Origin: Dryas octopetala
Lineage: Eukaryota; Streptophyta; Magnoliopsida; Rosales; Rosaceae
NCBI GenBank assembly: GCA_963921425.1
Contig: OY992834.1
Span: 11,577,271-11,641,270 of the forward strand
Direction: 5' to 3'
Length of the DNA stretch: 64,000 nt
In this document: positions 38,398 to 51,896 of the stretch, in pieces
Numbering within the stretch: position 1 is the first letter of the stretch
Layout: every line of letters starts with the position of its first letter
Translations under genes and position numbers: made by a program
Notes under the pieces: model-generated
What the model was told of the DNA's origin: nothing
Seen by the model: the letters and a program-made list of their open reading frames with translations, nothing else
Database searches by the model: none

Positions 38398-38405
38398 CAT
38401 ATATA

Positions 38406-38635
38406 TATAATCTTCCTCTCATTAATGAAAAATTATAGTTAATGAAAGATTGTAATTAAAGCCCGATTACGATTTTAGTCAAGTAAATAAACGAAATACG
38501 TACCTATATGGAGCGCACATGCACTATTATTTCGTTCTTTTGGTGCTATTCTAAAGCTTGCACGTGTACGTGCACACCGCGTGAACATTACTTCAAGTAA
38601 TTTAACATAAAGGGAAAAGATTTTGGACTCTAATA
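38406..38635. other. Intergenic DNA with ACGTG-type motifs
   Basis: A short spacer. It contains CACGTGTACGTGCAC at about 38561-38575, two overlapping ACGTG cores. No gene is seen. Confidence 0.4.
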
Positions 38636-39400
38636 TTAGGAAAATTATTGTATGCATGTGACCATAATGTCACATAATATGATAACGTGGTGTTTTATTA
38701 TTTTATATACGTCATTTTTTATTTTCTACATCAATTAGGATTTGACTTAACTACAAAATTACAAGTTTTATATATTAATATCTAAAGTTTCACACTGATT
38801 TTGATTTTTTTTTTTTATATAAAATTGTATAACAAAATAGCAAAATACATTTAAAAAATAACAAAAGACAATATAAAAAAAAATTATGCGTTCTTCTTTT
38901 CCTATAGCCATGGCAGCCATGCCCCATCCCCCTCCATGTATTCCCTTCATTCTCCCACCTCGTCTCCTCAATCTCTATCCTTTTCTATTTATGATTATTT
39001 TCGATGACTTTTGTGGCAATTAATTTAGGTGGTGGGTTTTTTGAGATTCGGAATCGAAGGAGACCATATTTGAATTGGGGCTGAATTCTATTGAAGATGT
39101 AAATGAACTAATATGATAAAAAATTTACAAAAGACGGAATTTGATGTGATAAGGGTGGGCGATGAAGGAGAGAGGAAGGGATAAGGTGGGAGAGTGATGA
39201 AGAGCGATGAGAAATGGTGGAGGGGAAAGAGGCCATGGTTCCCATGCATGGCTGGAAGAAGAATGTGATTTTTTTTATTTATTTCTTCTTCTTTTTTTTT
39301 TGTGAAAAATGATGTGGCATGTAAATTATGACATGTCAAATATTATAATTTGACATGAAATGTCATGTCAATTAGGGCACCCTAACATTGTCCTAATAGA
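38636..39400. repeat. Large imperfect fold-back structure (probable degenerate DNA transposon)
   Basis: The two halves resemble each other in reverse complement. TGCGTTCTTCTTTTCC at 38888 followed by CCATGGCAGCCATGCCCC faces GGTTCCCATGCATGGCTGGA and AGAAGAATG near 39235-39266. Outer parts such as ATTAGGAAAATTATTG at 38635 face ACATTGTCCTAAT at 39383. Divergence is high, and the ends and any target duplication are uncertain. Confidence 0.5.
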
Positions 39401-39549
39401 AATTCTTATTTGGTTTTAATTGTAATCATTAATTTACAAAGATCTAACAAGATTAAAATTACAAGTATCACAATAAAAAAAATCAAAATTATGGAGATCA
39501 AAATTGTAATTTGGTCTAAAACAATTTAATTTTATAATTTGTGCGTGCA

Positions 39550-40452
39550 TAGCCATGGGCGGAACTACATACACGCTACCATGGGCTGTAGCCCAGGTAG
39601 CTTTTGTGTAAAAATACCAATATTATGTATGTTTTAGCTAGCCTAAAAGTTAATAAATATATATATACAAGAATGTTCTAAAACTAACTGGTTAGTAAGT
39701 TAATACAAAGCTAATCACTCTATTGGGCCAACTGCATAATGTAAACTCAAAATCTGAACTGTTTATTTTTTAGGCCCTACTTCAAAGATCATTTCTGTAA
39801 AAAATCTCTAAAATCGGAAGCCATTTAGCCATTTGATTATAATAACAACTATTTCTATGCTTTTATCGAAAATACTGATCGTCTATTTATTTGATCTCAA
39901 TTAGATGACTACATGATTTTTGATTTAGTTGATTTTTTGCAATGATGATCTTTGAAGTAGGGCCTAAATAATTGATGGTTCGGATTATGAAATTAGTGAT
40001 GTGGTGAGCCCAAAAGCATGGTTAGCTTCTTATTAACTTACTAACCGATTAGTTTTAGAGCACTCCTCATATATATAAATATATATATATAGCCTAAGTG
40101 GCCAAAAAAAAAAAGTTAATATATAGCCCACCCAATTGATAGTTATTTAATTAGACTACTTTATTGAGTTTTAGCCCAATTGTTTTGTCCTTAATTCAAA
40201 AGTTAGCCCAAAAATTTATCTATAACTCACCCAAATTTTGTTGTTGTTGTAATATTATTGTATGTTTTTTTATTAGTAAGTATTTATTTATGTTAAATTT
40301 TGTTAAAAATTTGGTTTGATTATAAATTATCTTATTTTTAAGAAGATTATAGTATAATGTACCTAGAGGGGCAAAAAATAGTCATTAAACCTTAGGTAAT
40401 ACCGTAATATTATAGCTAGCCCTCCTTCTAAAATTTCTGGTTCTGCCATTGT
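39550..40452. mobile_element. Degenerate DNA transposon with a nested MITE
   Basis: The left edge CCATGGGCGGAAC and the reverse complement of the right edge (CAATGGCAGAACCAG) are similar, and both arms contain GTAGCCC/GCTAGCCC-type phrases. The space between is split by a separate fold-back element (next entry). The outer element may be hAT-like, but I could not find a clear target duplication. Confidence 0.4.
39671..40066. mobile_element. Fold-back MITE, about 396 bp, nested in the previous element
   Basis: The left arm TTCTAAAACTAACTGGTTAG and right arm CTAACCGATTAGTTTTAGAG are inverted near-copies, and both continue into AGTAAGTTAATA-type sequence. The centre has GATCATTTCTGTAAAAAATC at 39788 facing GATTTTTTGCAATGATGATC at 39932. 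AT-repeat flanks prevent reading a target duplication. Confidence 0.7.
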
Positions 40453-41830
40453 GGTATGGCATGGGTCCGTTAAATGCTAGTAATTGGAGAAGTATATATT
40501 ATTGATTCACGGTCAGCAGAGGCCAGCAGTAGTCAAATCAAGTAGAAGACGGATGGCACTTGGTGATTTATGAAGAAAGCAAGGGCAGTTTTGACAGGTG
40601 AGCTAATTATATTTTAATTAGGGCCACTAATAAGACAATGATTATAGTTTGATACCAAAATTGGGTGTTGTTGTGATACTGCTAGAATAATGACAAGAAT
40701 GGGCCACTGAGTCCCTACTTGGGCCGTCTATAGAGGACTGATCTCATCTTCCCACTCAACACTCATGCTTCCCAATCGGAGTATTCACTAATGAATGCTT
40801 GCAACATTAGATCCAATTGACCATTCTCCACAAAAATATTTTGACTTTTTAATTGTATATCGTCAGATGGTGGTGGGCTCATTTTGTGGGACTGCAGGGA
40901 CCCAGTTTGTCAAATGGAGGGTTACGTACTTACGTGGAAACAAAGGGAATGTAATTGTTGACCCAAAAAAAGGGAATGTAATTGGAGTTAGCTCTAGAAA
41001 AGGTAGCAGGGCATAAAACCATTGATAATCGAGTCAGCTGTGTCGTGTTAGCTAGAGTCTCTTTTCGAGTTCCTAACCCGACTTTTTATTTCCTTTTATC
41101 CCAGTAAGGGAATCTAATTTAGATGCATGAATAATTTTACGACCCTTATTTGGAATGCTAATATAGTCTCAATTTCACATTTAGTTATGACTGTATGACA
41201 CTCATAATTTTAAATTTAGTTCTGACTGAACGACAGTCACATCTAAGTTGTGAGACAGTTAAGTTGTGACTTAATTGAATTTTTTTAGAGAAATTATACT
41301 ACAATATAATATAAATGAAGGTCAAAACAATACTTTTACTCAAAATAATACATAGTATAGTTGTGTGAGTTGTCTCTTTCAATTTACCAAGACAGTCACA
41401 GTTAAGTTGACTGAATTAATTTTTTTAAAAAAATACAATATAGTATAAATTAATATAATATTTGTGATGTATTATTATCTTTATTTTTTTATTATAGTGA
41501 CATGTGATGTATTATTTGTAAATTCTAATACTTTTTATTTTATTATTTTATTTAATTTTTCAAGTAGTATCTGATCTAAATGTTAATGTAATTTTAGTAA
41601 TTAAAATAAAAAGTTATTAAAATCAATAAACCTTTAAAATTTTGATTATGATTTATCATTATGCCAAATTTGCTATTTCACAGCGGTATGACGGTATCAT
41701 CGATCCATGCCTATATTGATAGTTGTTTTTATAATAATGTTTTAATCTTCTTAATAAAACAATGCCAGAAAAAGGTTGCATAGGACGGTTGTATCTAAGA
41801 ATATCTAGTTCTTTTCAGCAGAGCATATAA
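40453..41830. other. Intergenic AT-rich DNA
   Basis: There are no coding features. A short direct repeat of GGGAATGTAATTG occurs at about 40945 and 40972. The phrases around 41175-41290 and 41385-41460 repeat in part (GACAGTCACA.. AAGTTG.. TGA.. TTGAATT), which suggests old local duplication. Confidence 0.4.
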
Positions 41831-42880
41831 TGCCAAAAGCAAGGGCTGTGTGAAAGGTCAAAGTCTTTCAATAATGCCAAAAACTTTTTGGAAAATTAAT
41901 AAATTGATTGATTGGTTGATAATTATATATGAATAATGCTATACTTACCTCATTCTTATACCACATTTTTATACCATCTGACGTGTCATTACTTTATTGG
42001 ACAAAGTTTTTCTTTTTCTTTTTGGGTTTTTCTTTTTATTTTTTAATATCCAATGTATGAATGCCATGTAAGTTGCCACATAAGGTGGTATAAAATTATG
42101 GTATAAAAATGTGGTATATGTAGCACTACTGATTATATATAGACTTGAAAGCGGGGGCTGTTTCAAAGTCTTTCAAATTTCAATAATGCCAAAAAAACTT
42201 TTTGGAATATTAATAAACTAATTGATTGGTTGATAATTATATATAGAAAGTAGACTTGAAAAGCAGGGGCTGTTTCAAAGTCTTTCAATAATGCCAAAAA
42301 AATTTTTGGAAAATTAATAAATTGATCGATTTTGTTGATAATTATATATAGTCTTTCAAAGTCTTTCAAATTTTAATAATGCCAAAAATCTTTTTGGAAT
42401 ATTAATAAATTAATTGATTGGTTGATAAGTATATATAGACAGTAGACTTGAAAAGCAGAGGCTGTTTCAAAGTCTTTCAATAATGCCAAAAAAGTTTTTG
42501 AAAAATTAATAAATTAATAAATTGATCGATTTGTTGATAATTATATATAGTCTATATAGACTTGAAAAGCGGGGGTGTTTCAACTTTCAAAGTCTTTCAA
42601 TAATGCCAAAAAATTTTTTGGAAAATTAATAAATTAATAAATTGATCGATTTGTTGATAATTATATATAGTCTATATAGTCTTGAAAAGCGGGGGCTGTT
42701 TCAACTTTCAAAGTCTTTCAATAATGCCAAAAAACTTTTTGAAAAATTAATAAATTGATTGATTGGTTGATATATCATATATATATATATATAAACTTGA
42801 AAGCGAGGGCTGATTGAAAGCTCAGTGTCTTTCAATATTGCCAAAAAGCTTCTTGGAAAATTGATTGATTGATTGATATA
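41830..42880. repeat. Tandem array of a 110-120-bp unit, about 7 copies
   Basis: The unit runs from ACTTGAAAAGCGGGGGCTGT through CAAAGTCTTTCAATAATGCC, a run of A, TTTTTGGAAAATTAATAAAT and GATTGGTTGATAATTATATA. Unit starts are visible near 42141, 42251, 42444, 42558, 42679 and 42793, with a diverged one near 41840 and a shortened one near 42355. Minus-strand frames in it are shadows of the repeat. Confidence 0.88.
41934..42128. mobile_element. Small fold-back MITE inserted in the tandem array, about 195 bp
   Basis: ATGCTATACTTACC..ATACCACATTTTTATACCA on the left faces TGGTATAAAAATGTGGTATA..GTAGCAC on the right as an inverted repeat. It separates the first diverged array unit from the rest, so it inserted after the array arose. 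Ends are set by the arm match; no sure target duplication. Confidence 0.65.
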
Positions 42881-44057
42881 GGGTTCAGGGTCCTCATTCT
42901 TCAAGATATGGACAAGACAAACAATCAAGATATAACCTTGCGTGGCCACAACCACTATCATCTCCACCGTTCGATTGCAGAGAAATATTTGCCGTTGTCA
43001 AACTCAAGGATATAGTACTCCAAGCAATTTCAGTTATGGGTTATTTGCTCTTTCTTAGAATTTGCTTGATGCTTTCATGCTTCTTATTTGTCTTGCTTTA
43101 GATCTGGTTTTGAGCATGTGCTGTGCAGTGGTGTCAATTGGCAATTCAATTTAATTATATTGATTCTTATTTTTTAATTGAATCAATTATTAACTTAACA
43201 TGAAACTATTTTGCTACAATGATTTAAGTCAATTGTATAAGTCAATACCTATACATTTTTTAATATTTTTGTATAATCTCTTACAAATTAAAAACTATAA
43301 TTTTAATTATTTAAATTAAACCATTGAAAATGTCTCAATTAGAGCTTGCAAATGAGTCCAATATTTAATATTTTTAAATAATTTTAAATTTCATAATTTT
43401 AGATTATAAAGTATAAAATAAATACATATTAATAAAAAATATAATATTTTAAGGGATTATATTGATTATAACAAACCATACTATTGATTATATTTAAAAA
43501 AAGGTGACGAAAAACAAATTTGATTTAAGGTAAAGCCCACGTATGGGCAATGAACTTATATAATTGATTATATAAGTGGGTTTGACCCAAAATCAAATAA
43601 ATTAATTAAGTGGGCTTCAAATGTAAATAGCTAAATGGGCCTGCAATTTAAAGGAGGCTGAGTCCCATTCTATCTATGAGCATCCAACACACATCAGACT
43701 CAAGATACCCATTTTCATGCATATCAAAAATGTCAAAATGACTTCTAATCCCAATATCATTGTTTACAAAGCAAGAAACCAAATTTGTCTTATTTCCGTC
43801 CCATATATACATCCAAAGATTGAATTTGCACATCAAGATAGCTATTAGAAATCTAAAGCAAAGCCTTTGCTGCAAAGCTTAATTATGCTTAATCATTTAA
43901 AACTAAAAATAAGAGTATATTTGTGCTATCAAATACAAAGAGAAGTTTGTTGGACAAAAAGTTTACAAAGAGAAGTTTAATTGCCCTTATTGAGTAGGGA
44001 TGTTAAGTTTCCCCTTAAGCATGCACATAACAATAAATCATTTAACTTCATCTGCAA
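42881..44057. other. Intergenic AT-rich DNA
   Basis: Sequence between the tandem array and the kinase fragment. The frame at 43648-43875 on the minus strand has no motif that I recognise. No gene is called. Confidence 0.4.
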
Positions 44058-44432
44058 TCAAATTGATCTCTGCAGACTCTGCCACTGTGGATACAAAAAA
44101 GGCTTTGGAGGCATTTGGAGGCTCTCAATTTCTCCTTCAAGCATCTCGACTACTTTATTCATCGAAGGTCGTTCACTAGGCTTCAATTGTATGCACCACA
44201 ATGCCACCATGATCATCTTCTTTATGATTTTCTTTTCCTCCTCAGTGGCATCTCCTAATTCTATGTCCTTTCCTTCACTCAATTGGTCAAAAACCCAAGT
44301 AGGAAAGTAGATTTGACTAAATTGGCTTGAATGCTCTATGTCTGCATTCAAATTCTTCTTTCTTCCAGCCATTTCCATCAATAACATTCCAAAACTATAT
44401 ATATCAGCTTTGTATCAAACACCTCCAAAATA
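44058..44432 (-). pseudogene. C-terminal fragment of an LRK10L/PR5K-type receptor-like kinase
   Basis: The minus strand reads [20 protein letters not shown], then [19 protein letters not shown], then [20 protein letters not shown] and [19 protein letters not shown]. These are kinase subdomains IX-XI and the tail of the LEAF RUST 10-like receptor kinase family. Directly before YKAD, at 44416-44418, the codon expected to be Ser is TGA (FGGV-stop-YKAD). Upstream of about 44432 the likeness ends and unrelated GC-rich sequence begins, so the activation loop, the rest of the kinase, the membrane helix and the ectodomain are absent. It is a dead remnant. Confidence 0.82.
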
Positions 44433-44800
44433 CAGGTACCAAGCTGGTCCTCTAGCGTCGGTGGCTTTGTCCGAGGGAGGTGACCGGAGCCAAATACGGG
44501 TCAAAGACGTTGCCTGACCCGTGAGTCCTCCAACTTTGTTGCTGGGGTAAGACCTGGAGTTGTTCGGGCGTGTGGGCTAAGAAGCAAACCTGGCGGTGAC
44601 AAGCCAACCCGTCCTTTCATGGCTGGGTCTGGTACCAGGCCGGGTGGAGCCAACATTCGAAATGCGGAAGAAGAGAAAAAGAGGAGAGAAAAAAGCGAGA
44701 AAGAAAGAAGAGAAAGAGAAAGTCACGAGGAGACGAGAGAAATGAGAGAAAAGAAAGTTTGTGCCATGTACACACAACTTTGGTCGACTGTGGCTAGCAT
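44433..44800. other. GC-rich patch joined to the kinase remnant, origin unknown
   Basis: About 220 bp (44433-44660) is clearly more GC-rich than its surroundings, and passes into a purine-rich GAAGAGAAAAAGAGGAGAG-type stretch (44660-44755). It contains GGTACCAAGC and TGGTACCAGGCCGGG, 200 bp apart. I do not recognise it. It might be the edge of a transposon that truncated the kinase gene. Confidence 0.4.
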
Positions 44801-44819
44801 TCCTCAATTATTAATTGTT

Positions 44820-45070
44820 ATATTTCACAGTGACAATCATTATTATTATAGAACAGTAACTATTTAAATTACAAAAATACTTTATTAATTACTATTATTT
44901 GGTAGTGACAATTATTGTTACCATGAGCCAGTAATTATTTAAATTACAAAAATACTCTATTAATTGCCACTATTTGACAGTGACAATCATTGTTACTGTG
45001 AGACAGTAATTATTTAAATTGCAAATATACTCTATTAATTACTACTATTTGGCAGTGACAACCATTATTA
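44820..45070. repeat. Tandem repeat of a 76-77-bp unit, about 3.3 copies
   Basis: The unit AGTAATTATTTAAATTACAA, then AAATACTCTATTAATTACTA, then CTATTTGGCAGTGACAATCA, then TTGTTACTGTGAGAC recurs with starts near 44854, 44931 and 45006. The copies differ at scattered sites. Confidence 0.85.
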
Positions 45071-46613
45071 CTGTCACACAGTGCATGACAATCATTGTTG
45101 GCAACATGGCCGAACAATGCGACCGTGACAATTTGCTTAATTTTAAAAAAAAAAATCATGAAAAAAAAAACCTATTTATCATTCCAACTTTTAAGTGGGT
45201 TTTTTTTTTTTTCCTGTACAAAAGACTCTAAAATAAACTTTTTAGTAATTTACTATTTATAAAATCATACATTAATTAAAGCTAACTTGATTAATTAATT
45301 ATTTATCTTTTTTTACATATTTTATTTTCTGTAAGGATTTTATACACTGCAATTTGATGGCATTTTGGGTTGAGTTTTGGAGCCCGATTATGGGTTTGAT
45401 AGCAATTTTTAGCTTGGGTATTTGCTATTGAATACGTCACTACCCTTTCCAATACAAATTAAGAACTTGAATCTAATGGTATTTATCTCAATAAAGGCCA
45501 AGACCTATAAGTTACTTGGGGTGAGGGATAGAACTTGGGTATAAAGTGGGCAATTCTACTACCATTCCAACATGGGCTACCCAACAACTACGACCTATAA
45601 GTTACTTGTTACTAATAGTATTTATCTAATGGTATTTATCTCAATACAAATTACTTGTTTTTTGAGAACCCTCTATAAGTTCTATCCATATATCGTCAGC
45701 TCATAGTATAACTATACCTAGTTGCCCTTTATTGGAATTGGGAGAATATATACTCATTTAATGATATTATTTTTTTACTTTGTTAAAAGATGTTTCAAGT
45801 TCGAATCTTCATTCTCCACATATAACAAATACTATCACGTTAGCTTTTTCCAATACAAAAAGATCAGGAATTGCATCTAATGGTAAATCCAAGGATTAAG
45901 TCTACTAAAATTTAGATAGAGTTAAACATTTCTAACTAAAATATGTTAATAATCAAGTATGGAATCAAGTTTTTCATTGATGAGTTGGTTGGGCCCTAAA
46001 TTTATTGGGCTGGGTTTTTAGGGGCAGTTTACAAAGTCCACTCTAGGCTCACATGCAAGTGGTGGAGTGGTGGTATTTTAGCTTGTGTGGGCCTGTGGCA
46101 GTCAAATTGCACGTCTCCATGGATTTGCTTTCGTCCTCCGTACGTGTTCCTTTGTATCAAACAGTTGTTAACTTCAATATTATACGCTTTTGAGTTGCAA
46201 GAAAAAGAATTGCAGAGAAGAGTTGTTTTAGATCAACCTAAAATCCACTCTTTGCACCTTATATATGTGAAGAGGTAAGGTAAGTTAGGTAACCCACATA
46301 CATCAATTGTTTAACCCGGCCACAATATGCATGGAACTCACATACATATATGCATCGATCAACTGTGTGCGCCTTTGGAAATTAAGTTTGGGTGAAGAGG
46401 TAGTACCTTTGGAAATTGAACTTAATACAATATATAAATAGCAAACCAAACCCGCACATTAATTAATGATCAATTTGACAAGAGACTGTATAGAGAACAA
46501 GCTAATTCATCAATACATTAATTGTAATATGATTACAAAAATTAATATATGGTACTACAATTTTGTTCTGTAATTCATGAGCTATATATATATATATATA
46601 TATATATGATTAA
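45071..46613. other. Intergenic DNA, 3' side of WRKY12
   Basis: There are no genes. The phrases AATGGTATTTATCTCAATA and GACCTATAAGTTACTT each occur twice between 45470 and 45650, as a local direct duplication. A (TA)n run sits at about 46585-46608, just past the WRKY12 stop codon. Confidence 0.45.
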
Positions 46614-49600
46614 TTAGAAGGAGGTGAAGCATTCATGTTCAGATGAATTAGAGTCATCACAAGGGGAGTGGTTGTGTCGACCTTCATAGGTTGTTATTAC
46701 CATTCGACAATCTTCAGACAGTCGTTCAACCCTCTTCTTCACTCGACAGTTATTGTGAGTACACCGGTAGTAGCTTCTGCATGGCATATATTCAGTTTCA
46801 ATTCAGCACAAAATTAACAAATTTAAATAGTACTACTGAATATTTCAGAAGTTGCATATATAATATAGCCAAAAAATAATTTCAGACCGATGTAATTTTG
46901 ATACAAAAAGATAGAGGAAAATGATAAAATTTGTTGGGCCATCAATTGTTTTATACTCTAGCAGAGAATTAATACAATATATAGTCCGTTGATCAAGGGA
47001 ATTCCAGCCAAGAGTCCAAATTCTCCATTGATATTATGTTCAATATATATAATAGTTAGGGTCACCTCTAAAGCATGCCGTTACATTGTTTTGAACACAA
47101 ATATAATATCAACACAAAAAAATAAGGGTGCTTTAATTAGAAACCCAAAATGAAAAAAAAAATAAAATTAAAAATCCAGCCGGTCAAAAAATTAAGTAGA
47201 AGCCCAAAGTGTTTACCGAACACTTGGTGGGAATTGTAGAGCGCTCAGCAGATGCATCTAAGCAACCTAACCTGCATTTGACAGCTGTCTCTGCAACCTA
47301 AAACCTGCATCTACAACCTAAAACATGTAATCTCTGCAACCTAAAAAGATGCATCTGCAATCTATAAAAAAGATATCTGCAACCTAAAAATGTGCATATG
47401 CAGATGCATCTGGCATTTGCATCCATCGAGCGAGCGCTCGGTAGGGTATCGAGGCCTGCCAAGCCTTGGTAGTGTATTTTTTCAACTCTGCACGTATATG
47501 GACATATTGGAATTGAAACTTAATTTTTTATTTGGCTGAGTTTCCAATTAAAAATCTTTAAAAAACATGACTTAGGAGTAATCTATTAAAAAAAATAAGT
47601 ATAAATTGCTATTTCCCAAATAGACACAAAAAACTTAAGCATAAGTTACTATTTCCCTAAGCGACATATCTTTTATTAATATTTTGCCCATGGCTCTTGC
47701 TATAAATCTTTTTTTTTTTTTTTTAATTCAGGGATAGAGATTCAAACTTATGACATCTTTTATAATTAAGAAGAAAAATACCACTACGTACTAGACAATA
47801 GCTAGTTCATAACCATAGCTATAAATCTAAAGAACATTTTATTATGATAAATATTTATAGATTAGGTATCTAAATTAAATGTGAGAAAAACTTTTGTGTA
47901 ACGTGTGTATACACTCATTGTGTCTATCTCTTTTACTACATGCATGACCTAGCACGGGTCGAGAGAAATAGACATAAAAGTTGTATACAACTATGATAAG
48001 AAGTTTCTTTCTATCAGGTACTTATTGTTAGCATAATCCCGGCCATATCACCTGGATACTTTCAAAATATGCAGTATTCAATCACATGGATACCCTTTAA
48101 GCCAGGTTTGTAAGGGTAAAGTTCTATCAATGAATTCAACAATATGTCATAATAGTATATATAGGTCCTGTATATAGAGATAAGTTAAAAGGCCTACATA
48201 ATTATGAACTGTCCGCAGTCCGCATAATTAAACTCCAATATCACGAGAGGAAAAAGCCTGTCTGAATATTGCAGAAGGGACAAAAAAAAAGAAAAGAACA
48301 TTGCAGAAGGGATAATTTTGAATTGGAAACACTATAAATATCCATGATGGTTCCTAAATATCATAGAAAAAGCCTTTGTTTTTTTCTTTTTTTCCTTTTC
48401 TTTGCTAATCTATACCATTATTAATTAATATCAAACAGTCTCTCTAACCTACGAAGGATTTGTGCTTTCTGGGCGGTAACCTGCACCTGCATGGAATAAT
48501 GAGAGAATATTCCCCCTTCCCACACTTTCTGTTTCCTAACAAAAAAAGAAAAACACTTTCTGTTTCCCCTCTTCTTCATTTTCTCTCATTTCTTCAAAAT
48601 TGAAATATCAGTCGTTTAATTTGATTTAGTCAGAATCCAATTAATCGTTTGCATATAGAGGAAAAACCTCTTATCTTATCAACTAATTAATTAAAACTCA
48701 AGATTTCAAAAAAAGAAAAATTAGTTCAAGACACCAAACAATTATTAATCAGGAGCTCAATTAAGGAAAAACAATTGTTACATTTTGTTCGGATATAATA
48801 AGCTTAATTAAATATTTCTATCAAAAAAAGAAAAAGCTTAACTAAATATTTGAGATATTTAAGGAAAATGTGAGGAGTCAGCACCAATGTACAGTCATTT
48901 TGGGGCTTATTAATTAGTATTTAGGGTTTATATTAAAATAGTACGTGAATAAAATTTAGAACGACAATTTGAATTAACCATAATAAAAGTTGTAATGGCC
49001 GGTTAATTAATATGTGACCCTAAACATCCAAATACTAAAATTAATAGCTAGACATCCCTCCTGCATATATATATATATATATATGTATACTCCTTACAAA
49101 TTAACTCTCGGCTAGTATAATTTTAGCCTAATATAATGGAATTAAGTATAGTCCAATGCAGTCTAATAACTTAATGTAATTGTAACAACTTTACATAGTA
49201 AGCACAATTGAATAGTATTAAAACTTTTTTATATTGATTCGGAAAGAGAGAGGGTAATAATCGAACTCTTATGATGGAGTGTGAAGATAAATGCTCTAGG
49301 ACTTTGAAATATAAGCCCCGTTATTTTAATATAACCTTAAGGGGTGTTGTCAATTTAGATTTATATAAAATTTGTCAGAATTTTATAAGTGAACGACTTT
49401 TGCATATGGTTTATAACCATATAATGACCCAAGAGATTACAGATAAACACATTCAGATCAGCATCAATAAATATATATAGTAATTATCATCATGTAAGGT
49501 AAAGGCATTAAAAGAAATAAAAGTACGTACGTACCTTGGATGAAGGCTGTTCTTGACAACTTTCTGGCCATATTTCCTCCATTTGTAACCATCATCAAGC

Positions 49601-49968
49601 ACATCCACATCACTTCTGGTTTGGAAACAGAATCTTGGCTCTCTAAGCTTCCTCCTCACCTTCATCTTGCTTTTCTCAGAGCTTGAGCTCCTCCACCTAA
49701 TACCCAATATATAATTTCAATTAAGCTCGATCTCTTGATCATACTAGCTAATTGATCATATACATATATGATGCAATCATCTACTAATTAATTGAATTAA
49801 TGCCACACTCATGCATCTAAATGGAAATACTAATTAATTAGAAGAAAAATATATGCATGATCAGTAATAGAAAGAAGGAAAGATATATACTTGTCATAAT
49901 TTGGGTATTGATAAATGTGTCAATTCGTAGTACATGATAGTACTGCATCTAGCGCACGCACACACGCA

Positions 49969-50010
<42 letters not shown>

Positions 50011-50753
50011 CAGCGAATATGGTGTACAGAATTAAAGCAACACTAACTATAGCTACTTGATGTTGGAAACGTACAGAAGCAATAATATTCTCTTCCATAA
50101 GTGGGTAAATCTTTCTAAGATTCTGCTGCAACAGCTTAAAGAATATCTATGCGCACCCATCAATATTAATTTGTGCGTGTATGTATATATGCATCGACCT
50201 CTTAATTTAGGGAGAGAGAGAGAGAGTGGATCATATATATATATATACCATGAGTTGCTGCAATCACTAGCATAATTACTAGTGCCATTTTCATCACCAA
50301 CAGCCTTGGGATCCAACGTTCCCACCTAGATTTTTCCATAAACAGACACAATTAACAACACTAGAAAAGTTAAATGAAATAATAATTGAATATATAGCTA
50401 TATAGCTAGATAATTACAAGCAAATTAAGCACCTGCTGGTCGTTATTATTCCAAGAAGCTGGTCTGGTAACAAGATCACTATGACTAAACCCCATGGCGG
50501 AGTTGGTGGTGGCGGCGGAAGTGGTGCCGCCACTGCTGAGAGGTGGCTGGTGATGATGATGATGATGAGAATTATTAGGCTGATGCTGATGCTGTGATGA
50601 CGAGGGTGTCAAGAAACTCAAAACCTGATTCTGATGATGATGATCTTGGAAGTGCTGCACAAACCCCATTTCGTGGCCGATCGCCGCCGCTTGTGAGACC
50701 ACGTGCAGCTCGTAATTACTGGGCACCCCCCCGCCTACTCTTTCTCCTTCCAT
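46614..50753 (-). CDS. WRKY12: WRKY transcription factor 12 (group IIc; 4 exons, 240 aa)
   Basis: DNA-binding protein that recognises W-boxes. In Arabidopsis, WRKY12 represses secondary wall formation in pith and affects flowering time. Exons 50753-50433, 50325-50249, 49696-49535, 46776-46614, phases joining to 241 codons including the stop. The N-terminus has a His/Gln/Ser-rich low-complexity stretch. The block [20 protein letters not shown] leads into WRKYGQK at about residues 172-178. The zinc finger is C-X4-C-X23-H-X-H (Cys192, Cys197, His221, His223). The last intron interrupts the WRKY domain between HP-R and SYYRC, the usual place for this group. FCFQT, KNSLHPR and the Asp/Ser-rich end ([14 protein letters not shown]) favour WRKY12 over WRKY13. 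That intron is 2.76 kb (46777-49534), large for the gene, and holds a minisatellite. Confidence 0.94.
47265..47415. repeat. Imperfect minisatellite in WRKY12 intron 3
   Basis: CTGCAACCTAAAA-type phrases of about 18-25 bp recur with variations (CTACAACCTAAAACATG, CTGCAACCTAAAAAGATGCA, CTGCAATCTATAAAAAAGAT). The rest of the 2.76-kb intron shows no gene or clear element. Confidence 0.7.
49972..50009. repeat. (GA)n microsatellite in WRKY12 intron 2
   Basis: About 18 GA repeats follow a CGCACGCACACACGCAG phrase. It lies between WRKY12 exons 2 and 3. A shorter GA run and a TA run occur at about 50213-50248, beside the exon 2 donor. Confidence 0.9.
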
Positions 50754-51699
<946 letters not shown>

Positions 51700-51893
51700 C
51701 ACTACAAGAAATGTGAGCAAAACACACCTTTCATTGGTGGCACAAAATGGGGTGGTAATTGAGAACTTTAATTCCTATTGCCCAATTGACACCCATTTTT
51801 ATTAAAATCAAGGCACTTCAGTCCCTATTGCCTAATTGTCACCTCATTTTATGCCACCAATGAGGGTGTGCTTTACTCACATTTCTTGTAGTG
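51700..51893. mobile_element. CACTA-type MITE, 194 bp, with 3-bp target duplication
   Basis: It starts CACTACAAGAAATGTGAGCA and ends with the complement, ..CTCACATTTCTTGTAGTG. The arms match for over 50 bp, including CATTGGTGGCA. GTA flanks it on both sides (51697-51699 and 51894-51896). The CACTACAAGAAA tip is that of the large element at 56342, but the interiors differ. Confidence 0.88.
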
Positions 51894-51896
51894 GTA

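Noticed and set aside
43648..43875. 75-codon minus-strand frame
   Set aside because: No recognisable motif, splice sites or neighbours; the length is within chance for AT-rich DNA of this size.
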